A DNA stretch of 59,272 nucleotides from MWCM01 sp964558315 (GTDB lineage: Bacteria; Patescibacteriota; UBA1384; XYA2-FULL-43-10): NCBI GenBank assembly GCA_964558315.1, contig CAZLCL010000003.1, forward strand, positions 1 through 59,272, written 5' to 3'. Both the position numbers and the translations under genes were made by a program. The notes under the pieces were generated by a model that was given only the letters and a program-made list of their open reading frames with translations, searched no databases and had not been told where the DNA came from. This document shows positions 14,803-24,431 of this stretch, piece by piece; position 1 is the first letter of the stretch; every line of letters begins with the position of its first letter.

Positions 14803-17106
14803 CTATTTATAATCCTTTTCGACATCTTCATAATCTGACTCAATATAACCGTTTGAAGTATTGCCGTATGCATTTGTATGATCATGTGTTACCATGCGTC
14901 GGCCTGATTCATTCACATTATGTTGATTATTTCCACCCAAAAAATTCTCCTCCTCACCCGGAAATATTAACACATCTCTAGGCTTAGCGCCATCAGCAGG
15001 ACCAATCGCTCCATTACTTTCTAAAATGTCTAGTAATCTAGCGGCGCGTGAGTATCCGACGCGAAGTCTTCTCTGTAAAAGTGAAGCAGAGGCTTTACCG
15101 GCTTCTGTGACTACCCTTACCGCCTCTTCATACAAATCATCTTCTCCTCCGCCATCACCAATAGCGCCACTAGCTTTTGATGATTTAAATTGTAATACGC
15201 TTTCATCGTATTGAGGCTCCTGCTCCTCTTTAAGATATTTAACAAGATCTTCAAGCTCTTTGTCTGAAACAAAACAGCCTTGAATACGTCTTGGCTTATT
15301 TAAACCGTTACCCAAGAACAACATGTCTCCGTTGCCGAGCAACTTTTCTGATCCGGACATATCGAGTATAGTTCGAGAATCGGCTTGCGAAGCGGTTGCA
15401 AAGGCAATTCGAGCCGGAATATTAGCTTTAATCAAGCCTGTAATCACATCCACACTAGGACGCTGAGTTGCCACGATTAGATGCATACCGGTAGCTCTGG
15501 CCATTTGCGCCAATCTAACAATAGAGCCTTCTACCTCGTTAGCGGCCTGTGCCATTAAATCTGCCAATTCATCTACAACAATCACGATATATGGCATTTT
15601 GCCCTCTTCGCCGGGACTTTGATTATAGGCAATAATATTCCTTTTACCTTCAGCCGCAAAAACTTTATATCTCCGTTCCATCTCCCAAATTGCCCATTTT
15701 AAAGCAGAAACGGTTTGATCAACCTCGGTAATAACCGGAGTTAAAAGATGCGGTATGTTGTTGTAATTTGTTAGTTCCACTCTTTTAGGGTCAACCATTA
15801 TTAAACGCAAATCGCGCGGAGAGTTATTAAATAATAATGAGGCGATTACTGAGTTGATACAAACCGACTTTCCGCTACCGGTAGCTCCTGCGATTAAGAG
15901 ATGAGGCATTTTTTCTAAGTCCACAACCTCTGATCCTCCCGAAACACCTCTCCCTAAAGCAATTGTCAACTTGCTCTTGATGGCTTTAAAGTCTTTAGAT
16001 TTAATTACCTCCCTCAATGTAACTTTAGCAGGAATAATATTAGGATTTTCTATGCCAACCGAACTTTTACCGGGGATAGGTGCTTCGATACGCAGTGACT
16101 TTGAAGCTAAAGCCAGAGCTAAATCTTGAGCCCTTGCTGTAATTTGGGCTAACTTTATGCCCTCTTTCGGTTTAAATGTATATTGTGTTACAGTTGGGCC
16201 GATATTGACTTCACCAGGCGTCACCTCAACTCCAAAAGTATTTAGAGTTTTTTGAATAATTTCAACATTTTTCTCAATATTTCCCGGGTTAGGCGCATCA
16301 TCCACATCTTCCAGTATCTCTAGCGGAGGATAATGCCAATCCTTATCTTTAGCCAGCATTTTAGAATCAACTTCCACAACCGGTGCCCTTGTCGCACTTT
16401 CGTCATCACCTTTCGAACGCTTTTTCATAGCCGAAAGTTTACTGCGAAGAATTCTCATCATGCCAGCTTTAGGAGTGGCAGATTCCGGTTTGTTGACTCT
16501 AACTCGGCCATTCTGGGTTTCCACTTCTTTATTTTGATCTAAACCGAAGTAAGACCTAAAAGAAATATTAGCGATCATCATAGTAGAGATCACGATTAAT
16601 CCAATTATTAGTATAAATGCTACAAACAAGCCTAAATTATTTCTAAGTGGAGAAGAAACAATGTGCCCTAGCAATCCTCCGCCATGCCTTTGCAAAGCGG
16701 CTCCGTAAGAATCAGCCGCCGGAATAAATAAATGGAAAAATCCAGATAGCGCCGATATTAGAATAATAAATCCAACGATATTAGATAATTTAATTTTAGA
16801 CCACTTGGGGACTAATAGGGAAATGCCTAACATCATTAAGCCAGCGGCAAAAAAATATGAGGCGATTAAACCGAAAGAAAACCTCATTAATTTTGATAGT
16901 TCGTTGCCTAAAATCCCAGCCAAACCGAAGAATCCCAAAATTACTATTAATGAGAATAGAAAAATAATAATGCCGAATATCTCTCGCCATGTGTCTTTTT
17001 CTAGACCCAATCCCCAATCAAAAACAAAATCACCCCAATCATTTTCTTTTTGATACCACATGGGTTTTTTTTGTTTATGTTTAGGGTATTTTCTTTTGCG
17101 TCCCAA
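14803..17106 (-). CDS. ftsK: DNA translocase FtsK/SpoIIIE
   Basis: A FtsK-type motor of about 767 residues that pumps chromosomal DNA at the division septum. The N-terminus has about four transmembrane segments (residues 40-190), then a linker. The motor follows: an alpha/beta domain with PGEVNIGPTVTQYTFKP, Walker A AGATGSGKS, Walker B IVIVVDELADLMAQAA, VRLAQMARATGMHLIVATQRPSVDVITGLIKANIPARIAF. A C-terminal gamma winged helix contains YSRAARLLDILE. The TTG at 17106 is preferred because GAGAGGG lies just upstream; a GTG at 17142 has none. Confidence 0.95.
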   Translation of the reverse strand: MGRKRKYPKHKQKKPMWYQKENDWGDFVFDWGLGLEKDTWREIFGIIIFLFSLIVILGFFGLAGILGNELSKLMRFSFGLIASYFFAAGLMMLGISLLVPKWSKIKLSNIVGFIILISALSGFFHLFIPAADSYGAALQRHGGGLLGHIVSSPLRNNLGLFVAFILIIGLIVISTMMIANISFRSYFGLDQNKEVETQNGRVRVNKPESATPKAGMMRILRSKLSAMKKRSKGDDESATRAPVVEVDSKMLAKDKDWHYPPLEILEDVDDAPNPGNIEKNVEIIQKTLNTFGVEVTPGEVNIGPTVTQYTFKPKEGIKLAQITARAQDLALALASKSLRIEAPIPGKSSVGIENPNIIPAKVTLREVIKSKDFKAIKSKLTIALGRGVSGGSEVVDLEKMPHLLIAGATGSGKSVCINSVIASLLFNNSPRDLRLIMVDPKRVELTNYNNIPHLLTPVITEVDQTVSALKWAIWEMERRYKVFAAEGKRNIIAYNQSPGEEGKMPYIVIVVDELADLMAQAANEVEGSIVRLAQMARATGMHLIVATQRPSVDVITGLIKANIPARIAFATASQADSRTILDMSGSEKLLGNGDMLFLGNGLNKPRRIQGCFVSDKELEDLVKYLKEEQEPQYDESVLQFKSSKASGAIGDGGGEDDLYEEAVRVVTEAGKASASLLQRRLRVGYSRAARLLDILESNGAIGPADGAKPRDVLIFPGEEENFLGGNNQHNVNESGRRMVTHDHTNAYGNTSNGYIESDYEDVEKDYK

Positions 17107-17204
17107 ATTTCCCTCTCTTTTTATACACAAAACATTGAGCACAAACCTGCTCTAAAAGAACACTACTATTATAGCAAGCAAGTTGCATTCAATACAATAG
17201 TCGG

Positions 17205-17370
17205 GTGGTAGCAATGATAATATTATAAGTTGTAAAAGCTAATTTGCTTGTAGCTTTCAACAACCACCGAGATAACCATCCCCCACATTTAGGTTTGTTT
17301 CGAGTTCTGTAGTCTCGCAAACAAATCTTCATTTCATAGAGAAGACCTATTAGTAAGTTAGTGCTACCAC
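17205..17370. ncRNA. Candidate structured RNA between ftsK and rnj
   Basis: A non-coding 166-base region closed by a perfect 9-bp helix (GTGGTAGCA at 17205-17213 with TGCTACCAC at 17362-17370). Inside lie three hairpins: 17229-17264 (GTTGT..AAAGCTA/TAGCTTT..ACAAC), 17294-17325 (TTTGTTTCGAG/CTCGCAAACAAA) and 17326-17345 (TCTTC/GAAGA). This is a multibranch fold. Orientation is unsure; a TACAAT box sits just before the left edge on the plus strand. I cannot match it to 6S, SRP, RNase P or tmRNA. Confidence 0.45.
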
Positions 17371-17381
17371 TATACTCTTAC

Positions 17382-19304
17382 TTATACTTCGATAACTACT
17401 GGAATTACCATCGGACGACGTTCAGTTTCAGCAAAAAGAAACTCTCCTATATCGTCACGCAATCTTTGTTTAATAACATTCCAGTCAGCATGGGGACCAT
17501 TGCCGTTGACATGTTTGGCGAATAATCTTTTAATCTCTGCTCTAGCTTTATGTACCAGCGCTTCGTTCTCCCTCATATAGATAAAGCCTCGTGAAATTAT
17601 ATCGGGACTAGTGGCAATTTCACCGGTTTTATGATCAACAGTAACAATAATAACAAATATGCCATCTTGCGCCATAGCTTTTCGGTCTCTTAAAACGATA
17701 TTGCCCACATCGCCTACTCCCAAGCCATCAACCATAACATAAGACGCGGGTACTCTTTTATTAGTAACTCTAGCTGTGCCATCTGAAAATTCAATAATTT
17801 GACCGTCGTCAGCCACCAAACAATTTTCCTCCGTCACCACTCCCATATCTTGAGCAATTTGAGAATGTAACATTAACCGGTGTCTTTCACCATGAATAGG
17901 AATTAAATATTTAGGCCTGATTAACGCCAGCATTAGTTTTAAATCTTCTTGATTTGCGTGACCAGAGGTGTGCACATCCATAATTTTTTGATAAATTACC
18001 TTAGCACCAGCCCGATACAAATTATCCATAAGATCGGAAACACTGCGTTCGTTACCCGGAATCGGTGAAGATGATAATATTACCGTATCTCCTCTTTTTA
18101 TCTTTACCTGTTTGTGATCTCCTGTGGCGATTCGAGATAATGCGGCTTTATCTTCGCCCTGAGAACCGGTGCAAACTATAGTCAATTTATTGTCCGAGAT
18201 CGAAGCGATACTTCGACTATCAACAATCATATCGGCCGGAACACTTAAGGCTTCTAGCGACAAAGCCACCTCTACGGTCTGTTGCATACTTCTACCGATA
18301 AAAGTAACTTTTCGATTTAATCTCTTCGAGATATTAATGATCTGTTGAATTCTAGAAATTAAAGTAGAAAAAGTTGCAATAATCAATCTGCCTCTGGCAT
18401 TATCCATAATCTTAAATAAAGAGTCTTCAATCTCCTTTTCTGATACAGAAATTCCAGGTTTTTCGACATTAGTAGATTCCGAAAATAATGCCAAAGGTTT
18501 TTCACCGCCGAGCATGGCAAGTGCCGAAAAATCTGCAGGCTTGCCATCTGCTGGCGTATGATCAAACTTCCAATCTGTGGCATATACTAACAACCCCTCC
18601 GGAGTATAAATCGCCATGCCCATGCTTTGGGGAATGCTATGGGTTAAACGAAATGTTTTGATTCTAAATACACCCAAAACCAATTCATCTTTAGCAATTT
18701 CGATAGAGTGCAAACGATCGGCTTTAGCTAAACCGAATTCTTCAAGTCTTGCTTTAATTAAACCGATGGATAAAGGCGCAGAATAGATATGAGGATTGCC
18801 CAACTTCTCATACACATAAGGTATAGCGCCAATATGATCCAAGTGGCCATGCGTAACTAATAGAGCTCTGATTTTGTGCTTATTTTTTTCCAAATAAGAA
18901 ACATCTGGAATTACATAATCAACTCCTGGCATGTCTTGATCGGGGAACATTAATCCCATGTCAATAACGATAATGTCATCACCGTATTCTAAAACTGTAA
19001 CATTTTTACCACCGGTTTCCTCCAATCCGCCAAGCGCTAAAACTCGTAATGTTTTGTTGCTAGTCACGCTGGTTTTTAATCCACCAGTAGCTTGAGCCGT
19101 AAAACGAGGTTCCTGAACTAGAGCCTCTTCACTTTTTAGATTTTGATTCCTGCTAGAACCGGTAGTCGCTGAGGCTATTGGCCGGGTGGATCGAGAATTT
19201 ACTCTTGATACTGCCCTGTTTCTGTTGTTACCTTGAGACCCCTGCTTCATAAAAGCATCTTTGCCTGACACTGTTTTAACTTGCGTGCTGTTAATACTGT
19301 TCAT
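17382..19304 (-). CDS. rnj: Ribonuclease J
   Basis: A metallo-beta-lactamase/beta-CASP ribonuclease with 5'-3' exonuclease and endonuclease activity, involved in mRNA decay and rRNA maturation. Motifs include LALGGLEETGGKNVTVLEY, the zinc site VTHGHLDHIGAIPY, ALFSESTNVEKPG, CTGSQGEDKAALSRIA and DVHTSGHANQEDLKLML. Start at 19304 is favoured by AGGAGGG eight bases upstream (640 residues); an ATG at 19373 with a weaker site is also possible. A basic, Asn/Ser/Arg-rich N-terminal extension of about 80 residues precedes the catalytic domain and is not part of the standard enzyme; it may bind RNA or a partner. Confidence 0.95.
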   Translation of the reverse strand: MNSINSTQVKTVSGKDAFMKQGSQGNNRNRAVSRVNSRSTRPIASATTGSSRNQNLKSEEALVQEPRFTAQATGGLKTSVTSNKTLRVLALGGLEETGGKNVTVLEYGDDIIVIDMGLMFPDQDMPGVDYVIPDVSYLEKNKHKIRALLVTHGHLDHIGAIPYVYEKLGNPHIYSAPLSIGLIKARLEEFGLAKADRLHSIEIAKDELVLGVFRIKTFRLTHSIPQSMGMAIYTPEGLLVYATDWKFDHTPADGKPADFSALAMLGGEKPLALFSESTNVEKPGISVSEKEIEDSLFKIMDNARGRLIIATFSTLISRIQQIINISKRLNRKVTFIGRSMQQTVEVALSLEALSVPADMIVDSRSIASISDNKLTIVCTGSQGEDKAALSRIATGDHKQVKIKRGDTVILSSSPIPGNERSVSDLMDNLYRAGAKVIYQKIMDVHTSGHANQEDLKLMLALIRPKYLIPIHGERHRLMLHSQIAQDMGVVTEENCLVADDGQIIEFSDGTARVTNKRVPASYVMVDGLGVGDVGNIVLRDRKAMAQDGIFVIIVTVDHKTGEIATSPDIISRGFIYMRENEALVHKARAEIKRLFAKHVNGNGPHADWNVIKQRLRDDIGEFLFAETERRPMVIPVVIEV

Positions 19305-19418
19305 TTTGTTTTCCCTCCTATTTGTAGTCGTTTTTTTGTTTTGATTTGAATTAATTCTAACAATTTTCTCCATATTTTCCTTTTAAATGAGTATCAAATA
19401 TATTTTTGATATAAATGT

Positions 19419-20069
19419 TTATAATAATTTTATTTGTTTAATGTTTTTTTCGGCATCGCCGGTATCTGATTTATCTTTTTTTACCTTATCATTAGTGGCT
19501 GATTTTATCTTTTCAATAATTGCTGGGATTTTTCCAAAATCCTTAAGCAAAACCGCTCTTAGCCCACCGTTGTGGAGAGCCGCCGCTGGATGATAGAGGG
19601 CTAAATACACCTGTCCATTTGGACGTTTTATAACCCTGCCATGAAGCTTAGAAATCCCGCCCGCACCGGGCATCAAGGTCGCTACCGAATGACGCCCCAA
19701 ACATACTATTAATTTTGGTTTTATAATATCTATTTGACGGTCAAGATAAGGGCGGCATGCCTGTTTTTCACTCTCCTCGGGATCTCTGTTTTGCGGAGGA
19801 CGGCATTTGAGCGTATTAGCAATAAAAACTTGATTGCGATCCATGCCTATGCTAGCCAACATTTCATCTAAAAATTTTCCTGCGGCGCCACAAAATGGCA
19901 CACCCTGTTCGTCTTCATTTGCGCCAGGCGCTTCACCTACGAACAATATTTCCGCATGCGAACTACCGTAACCCGGCACAACATTGTGACGGGTTTTTTG
20001 TAAAGGACACTTAGCACACTTTGCAATTTCCTCCGCAACTTTTGCTAGTTCTTCCGCTTTTTTCTCCAT
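19419..20069 (-). CDS. udg: Family 4 uracil-DNA glycosylase (Fe-S)
   Basis: A 216-residue family-4 UDG that excises uracil from deaminated or misincorporated sites. Motif 1 is FVGEAPGANEDEQG (about 43-56) and motif 2 is LYHPAAALHNG. Four cysteines (18, 21, 89, 105) are placed to bind the family's 4Fe-4S cluster. The C-terminal 30 residues (TNDKVKKDKSDTGDAEKN...) form a charged tail not needed for the fold. No strong ribosome site is seen at the ATG. Confidence 0.93.
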   Translation of the reverse strand: MEKKAEELAKVAEEIAKCAKCPLQKTRHNVVPGYGSSHAEILFVGEAPGANEDEQGVPFCGAAGKFLDEMLASIGMDRNQVFIANTLKCRPPQNRDPEESEKQACRPYLDRQIDIIKPKLIVCLGRHSVATLMPGAGGISKLHGRVIKRPNGQVYLALYHPAAALHNGGLRAVLLKDFGKIPAIIEKIKSATNDKVKKDKSDTGDAEKNIKQIKLL

Positions 20070-20308
20070 GAAATTTATCCGCAGAAAAATAATAATTTAG
20101 CTCGCCTATCTTGCTCCAGCACAAAAAAGAAAAGATTTTCCCCACTGCTTCCAGAACAATATAAACATTTAAATAGATCAATTTATTATTTGATTATTTA
20201 TATCTTAGCAGATGTCTGGATATTTGTCAACAAGATTTTTACTAGCGATTTTTTACTACCCAAATCTGAAAGGCTAATTTTAAAGCACAAACTTAAGTTT
20301 AATCAGGC

Positions 20309-20395
20309 GCGATAAATCGTGGGCTCAAAAGAAATAAAGCACAAAATTCATACTGTTTTAGATACACGATAAATCGTGAGCTCAAAATATCGGGA
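20309..20395 (-). repeat. Hairpin-array repeat, copy 1
   Basis: Read on the minus strand, this 85-90 base segment matches 42737-42824 (plus strand) at roughly nine of ten positions. It contains the inverted repeat CACGATTTATCGTG (20374-20387) and a second, imperfect unit at the other end. The surrounding 20070-20490 shows no gene and no other recognised element. Confidence 0.7.
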
Positions 20396-20490
20396 CGCAA
20401 ACTTCCTGACCGACTTTAAAGGGAAATTTAACGCACTTAAAAGCTTTTTCTCTGAAGGTTTTCAAATTTAAGTTATTGCTTATTCTATTA

Positions 20491-22814
20491 TTAGTTATTT
20501 GCAGTCAAATCATCACTTTTGTTTTCGATCATCTTCATAGATAAGCTAATTCGGCCCTTTTCTGGGTCAACTTCGATAACTTTAGCTGTTACCACCTGAC
20601 CGACTTTTAGCACATCGGAGACTTTTTCGATACGGCGATTGGCAATTTGTGAAACGTGGATCATACCATCAACCTTTGGAGTAATAGCTACAATAGCGCC
20701 GATCTCTTTGCCACTCATGCGATCACGTTTAATCTCAATAATTTCACCGGTAATAACCTCGCCCGGTTTTATCTCCCTAGTCATAGATTTTATTATCGAA
20801 ACAGCCTTATCTCCCATCTCTGAATCAGTTGAAGAGACCATGACTGTGCCATCTTCTTCAATATCAATCGCTGTAATCTCTTTACCTCCGCAATCCTCAA
20901 TAATTTTTCGAATAGTTTTACCGCCAGGCCCGATAATATCACCGATTTTTTCTGGATTAATTTGAACCGCTTCGATACGCGGAGCATATTTTGATAGCTC
21001 ACTACGAGGTGTGGGAATAACCGATAACATAACCTCTAAAATTTCCAATCGTCCTTTTAGCGCTCGCTCAAATGTCTCTTTAACAATCTGCATGGTTAAT
21101 CCCTCAATTTTGGTATCCATCTGCACTGCGGTAATGCCATCTTTAGTGCCGGCCACTTTAAAATCCATATCACCGGCAAAATCTTCTAAACCTTGAAGAT
21201 CAGTTAAAATTTTATATTCACTAGCATCTTTGTTAGCGACCAAACCCATAGCCACACCAGAAATCGGCTTTTTGATTGGCACGCCTGCATCCATGAGAGC
21301 CAAAGTAGAACCGCATGTCGCGGCCATAGAGGTTGAACCGTTAGAAGAAAGTATCTCCGATACCACTCTTATAGTATAAGGGAAGCCACCATTTTCCGGA
21401 ATCATCGGTTTAATAGCTTTTTCTGCCAGATATCCATGACCGATTTCACGACGAGATGTGCCACGCATTGGCGAGACCTCGCCGGTTGAAAAAGGTGGAA
21501 AATTATAATGATGCATAAAACGCTTGGTAGTCTCTTCGCCCATAGTATCTATAAGCTGTTCCATACCCGGTGAAGCAAGAGTCACTACGCTTAACGATTG
21601 TGATTCACCCCTAGCAAAAAGAGCACTACCATGAGTCCGCGGAAGCACACCCACCTCTACATGCAGGGGTCTAATTTCCTCTACACCTCGCCCATCGGGG
21701 CGTATGCCGTGAGAAAGAATCTGATCTCTTACCTCTTCATAGACTAATTTTGCTAAAGCAGACTTTAAATCTACCTGTTTGTAAGTGCCTTCAAAGCGTT
21801 CTAAAATATCTTTTTCAAAAATTTTTATCTGTTTTTCCCGCTCCTCTTTGTTGAGCTCTCTTAAAGCCGACTTTAATTTATCGGCTACATAGTTATGAAC
21901 CTCTGCTTTAANNNNNNNNNNNNNNNNNNNNNNNNNNNNNNNNNNNNNNNNNNNNNNNNNNNNNNNNNNNNNNNNNNNNNNNNNNNNNNNNNNNNNNNNN
22001 NNNNNNNNNNNTCTCTTAAAGCCGACTTTAATTTATCGGCTACATAGTTATGAACCTCTGCTTTAACCGCAATATTCGGATCAATTAACTCATCTCCCGA
22101 AGCAACTTCTTCTTTACGATGATCTTCGGCAATCTTTTTTTGAATTTCAATAATCGGCTTAAGCTCGGTAATAGCTTTTTCTATGCCTTCGATTACTATT
22201 TCTTCCTTAATTTCGTTAGCCTCTACCTCCAACATCATGACTCGATTATCGGTAGCCGCCAAACAGATATGTAGATCGCTCGCTTCGAGCTCATCCATAT
22301 TTGGGTTTAGTTTAATCGCTCCATCCACTAGTGAAATATTGACTGCAGAGATTGGGCCTTTGTAAGGTGCATGAGTTTGCATTAAGGCGCTAGAAGCGGC
22401 AATAATGGCGATAGGATCGGGGTCGTTTTCGCCATCGTAAGATAAAACTGTTACCACAATCTGAACATCGTTGCGAAAACTTTTGGGAAATAAGGGACGG
22501 ATAGGGCGGTCAATTTTACGTGCCGCCAAAACTGCTTCGTCGCTAGGACGACCCTCTCGCTTAATAAAACGGCTACCCGAAATCTTGCCAGCGGCATAAA
22601 ATCTCTCTTCGAAATCAACCAGCAATGGAAAATAATCCATACCTTCGCGAGGTTCGTCCGAGACAACCGCGGTTGCCAAAACTACTGTATCGCCAAGCCT
22701 AGCAGTAATCGAGCCTTGAGCCTGTCCAGCAAATCTGCCCGTTTCCAAGATTAATTTTTTACCACAATAATCCACTTCGTAAGTGGTTTTTTTATACTCT
22801 GAAAGCACAGCCAT
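20491..22814 (-). CDS. pnp: Polyribonucleotide nucleotidyltransferase (split only by an assembly gap)
   Basis: PNPase degrades RNA phosphorolytically. The N-terminal part (MAVLSEYKKTTYEVDYCG..., first RNase PH domain with GRPSDEAVLAARKIDRPIRPLF) lies to the right of the gap. The second RNase PH domain, the KH domain (IGDIIGPGGKTIRKIIEDCGG) and the S1 domain (KVDGMIHVSQIANRRIEKV) lie to the left. Bases 21857-21911 and 22012-22066 are identical, and the frame runs through when one copy and the Ns are removed, giving about 722 residues. The start at 22814 has AAAGGAAA upstream. rpsO is the upstream neighbour, the classical rpsO-pnp order. Confidence 0.95.
21912..22011. other. Assembly gap (100 N) inside pnp, flanks overlap by 55 bp
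   Basis: The 55 bases on each side of the Ns are identical and in frame, so the gap is an unmerged contig overlap and not missing sequence or a real gene break. Confidence 0.95.
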
Positions 22815-23125
22815 AAATTTCCTTTCTGGCGGTTTTGTGTGTAGAGCTCTAAGGCAAAACAACAGACGAAAAATGATAAAATCTTAATTTCTAATTGCAA
22901 ATGAAATTTCCAATGTCAAATTTTCAAGATTCATGTTCTGACATTTCATTTGACATTTGTAATCAGTAATTTGAAATTGTTTTCCGACTCTTGCCTGGCC
23001 TCATCTACAAAACGCCAATAATTGTTAATTAAAATGTAGCAACAACACGGCTGAATACGGCATCAATTTCACGGCAATTTGAACCGTGTTTTCTCCCCGT
23101 GCCTGGCCGTGTGGTTTCTATCTAT
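22815..23125. other. rpsO-pnp intergenic region with nested hairpins
   Basis: No gene. Near the rpsO stop an outer helix ACACGGC/GCCGTGT (23045-23051 with 23106-23112) encloses an inner CACGG/CCGTG hairpin (23070-23088), built from several repeats of CACGG. In other bacteria the rpsO-pnp intergenic hairpins are RNA-processing sites; a similar role is possible. The remainder is AT-rich without features. Confidence 0.45.
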
Positions 23126-23410
23126 TTATTTTCTTAAACCAAGATCAGCAATCAACTGAACGTATTTAGCTTCATCGGTTTTTTTAAGGTAATTAAGTAG
23201 TCTTCTACGTTTACCGACCATTGTTAAAAGCCCTCTCCTGGAATCAAAATCTTTTTTATGCTCTTTAAGATGCTTGGTAAGATCAGAAATTTTCTTAGTT
23301 AACACAGCAACCTGAACTTCGGTTGAACCGGTGTCATCTTTGTGAGATTTATACTTCTCGATAAGATCGGTTTTAGCCTGTTTTTTGGCTTTTTTTTCTT
23401 CTGCAGTCAT
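23126..23410 (-). CDS. rpsO: 30S ribosomal protein uS15
   Basis: A 94-residue uS15 that binds the 16S rRNA central domain. Conserved blocks are visible: KYKSHKDDTGSTEVQVAVLTKKI, LTKHLKEHKKDFDSRRGLLTMVGKRRRLLNYLKK and YVQLIADLGLRK. The start is taken at 23410 (MTAEEKKAKK), which fits the family N-terminus; an in-frame ATG eight codons earlier also lacks a ribosome site. It is followed by pnp as in many bacteria. Confidence 0.95.
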   Translation of the reverse strand: MTAEEKKAKKQAKTDLIEKYKSHKDDTGSTEVQVAVLTKKISDLTKHLKEHKKDFDSRRGLLTMVGKRRRLLNYLKKTDEAKYVQLIADLGLRK

Positions 23411-23667
23411 AATAATTCGGCTGGCATGAGCCATCCAGTCAAAAGTTCATAAAGTTTATCAAGTCCATAAAGTAAAAATCCAACACTTTACAAACTATCG
23501 ACTTTCCAACTTTCAACTAGGCGCTAGCCCACACCAGTCTCTCCCTAATTAAAATAATAATAAAGTGCACAACCACAGATTTCTATCACAGATTTTCACA
23601 AATATAATATTCGCTATTAGCGGTAGATATTTGTGGCCGAACACTACCTTATATTAGCAGATTTTTA

Positions 23668-23709
23668 CTAAAACGGCAAGAGCCCCGCCCTGAGGCAGGG
23701 GCGGGGCTC
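23668..23709 (-). terminator. GC-rich terminator of the B-A orphan cassette
   Basis: Minus-strand stem GAGCCCCGCC/GGCGGGGCTC followed by TTGCCGTTTTAG, 20 bases after the stop of the 23730-24020 gene. The tail CTTGCCGTTT recurs after the terminator at 24390-24424. The adjoining 23411-23667 holds nothing else recognised. Confidence 0.72.
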
Positions 23710-23729
23710 CACGGCTCCTTGTGGGTTGA

Positions 23730-24020
23730 TCAATTGCCCCCGAACACCAACTCCCTAGCCAAGTTCATAACAAATGCCTTGGCCTCATCGGGGGACATGT
23801 TCATGACGTCCTTGCCAGGAACCAGGACCCTGGCACTGGAGTAGATGAACTCAACGCGAACGACCACACTGTTGCCATGCCGCAGTGTGATCGCAGTCTT
23901 CCGCTCCTGCGCCATCTTGAAGGCCCAGGTTAAGGAAATCAGCCTGGGACGGCAGTTGCCATCCTGGCCATCAAAGTGATACCTCAACGGGATCTGCTTC
24001 TTTCGTGCCCTTTTCGACAT
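23730..24020 (-). CDS. 96-residue GC-rich orphan protein (A)
   Basis: ATG at 24020 follows GGAGGAG with good spacing. The 96-residue product begins with a basic segment (MSKRARKKQIPLRYH) and continues with alternating hydrophobic stretches (TAITLRHGNSVVVRVEFIYSSARVLVP) and a C-terminal helix (SPDEAKAFVMNLARELVF), so it probably folds. I recognise no family. Codon use is distinctly GC-rich compared with flanking rpsO and DHH genes. It is 45 bases downstream of gene B, with a CCGTAG/CTACGG hairpin between them, and ends at a GC-rich terminator. Transfer from a GC-rich replicon is a possible origin. Confidence 0.65.
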   Translation of the reverse strand: MSKRARKKQIPLRYHFDGQDGNCRPRLISLTWAFKMAQERKTAITLRHGNSVVVRVEFIYSSARVLVPGKDVMNMSPDEAKAFVMNLARELVFGGN

Positions 24021-24065
24021 GCCTAGGACTCCTCCGTTCCCGTAGCACAGACTACGGTGGTTTGT

Positions 24066-24251
24066 TCAGTCGAACACGATCTTGCCGCCGAAGCCATCCT
24101 TGCGGAGGGCTTCTGCAATGCTCGCACCCTCCGTCAGAGAGAAGTACTTCCCGCACCTTCCATACTTCTCTTCACGAGTAACATGTGCTACTCCGGAGCG
24201 ATATTCCACCCTCCAGAGCGTCCCGCTATCTCCGTCTGCCAGCGATCCCAC
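24066..24251 (-). CDS. 61-residue GC-rich orphan protein (B)
   Basis: GTG at 24251 preceded by AAGGAGGG seven bases upstream. The product starts MGSLADGDSGTLWRVEYRSG and ends ALRKDGFGGKIVFD, a compact alpha/beta-looking composition without known motifs. It is the first gene of a two-gene unit with A. A 17-base leader motif shared with gene C lies 41 bases upstream. No homologue is known to me; the ribosome site and conserved leader are the main arguments that it is real. Confidence 0.6.
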   Translation of the reverse strand: MGSLADGDSGTLWRVEYRSGVAHVTREEKYGRCGKYFSLTEGASIAEALRKDGFGGKIVFD

Positions 24252-24292
24252 CGTGACTCCCTCCTTGCATTCTTAGGTTCTGTTCGCCAAAA

Positions 24293-24309
24293 CCCACGAA
24301 GCAAGAGAT
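24293..24309 (-). promoter_or_regulatory. Leader motif copy 1 (upstream of orphan gene B)
   Basis: ATCTCTTGCTTCGTGGG on the minus strand, matching 24965-24981 at 16 of 17 positions, in both cases in the leader of a GC-rich orphan gene. It could be a transcript 5' end, an operator or a processing site. Confidence 0.5.
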
Positions 24310-24389
24310 GTCGTAATTAAATAATTGATCTGATTAATTTTACGAACCTGCATACGGCGCATCACGGCCGTGCTTATTATGGTTTTATC

Positions 24390-24424
24390 ATCAAACGGCA
24401 AGGCCCGCCCAAGGAGGGCGGACC
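24390..24424 (-). terminator. GC-rich terminator after orphan gene C
   Basis: Minus-strand GGTCCGCCC-tcctt-GGGCGGGCC followed by TTGCCGTTTGATG, directly after the stop at 24432. The tail matches that after gene A. Confidence 0.7.
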
Positions 24425-24431
24425 CGGCTCG

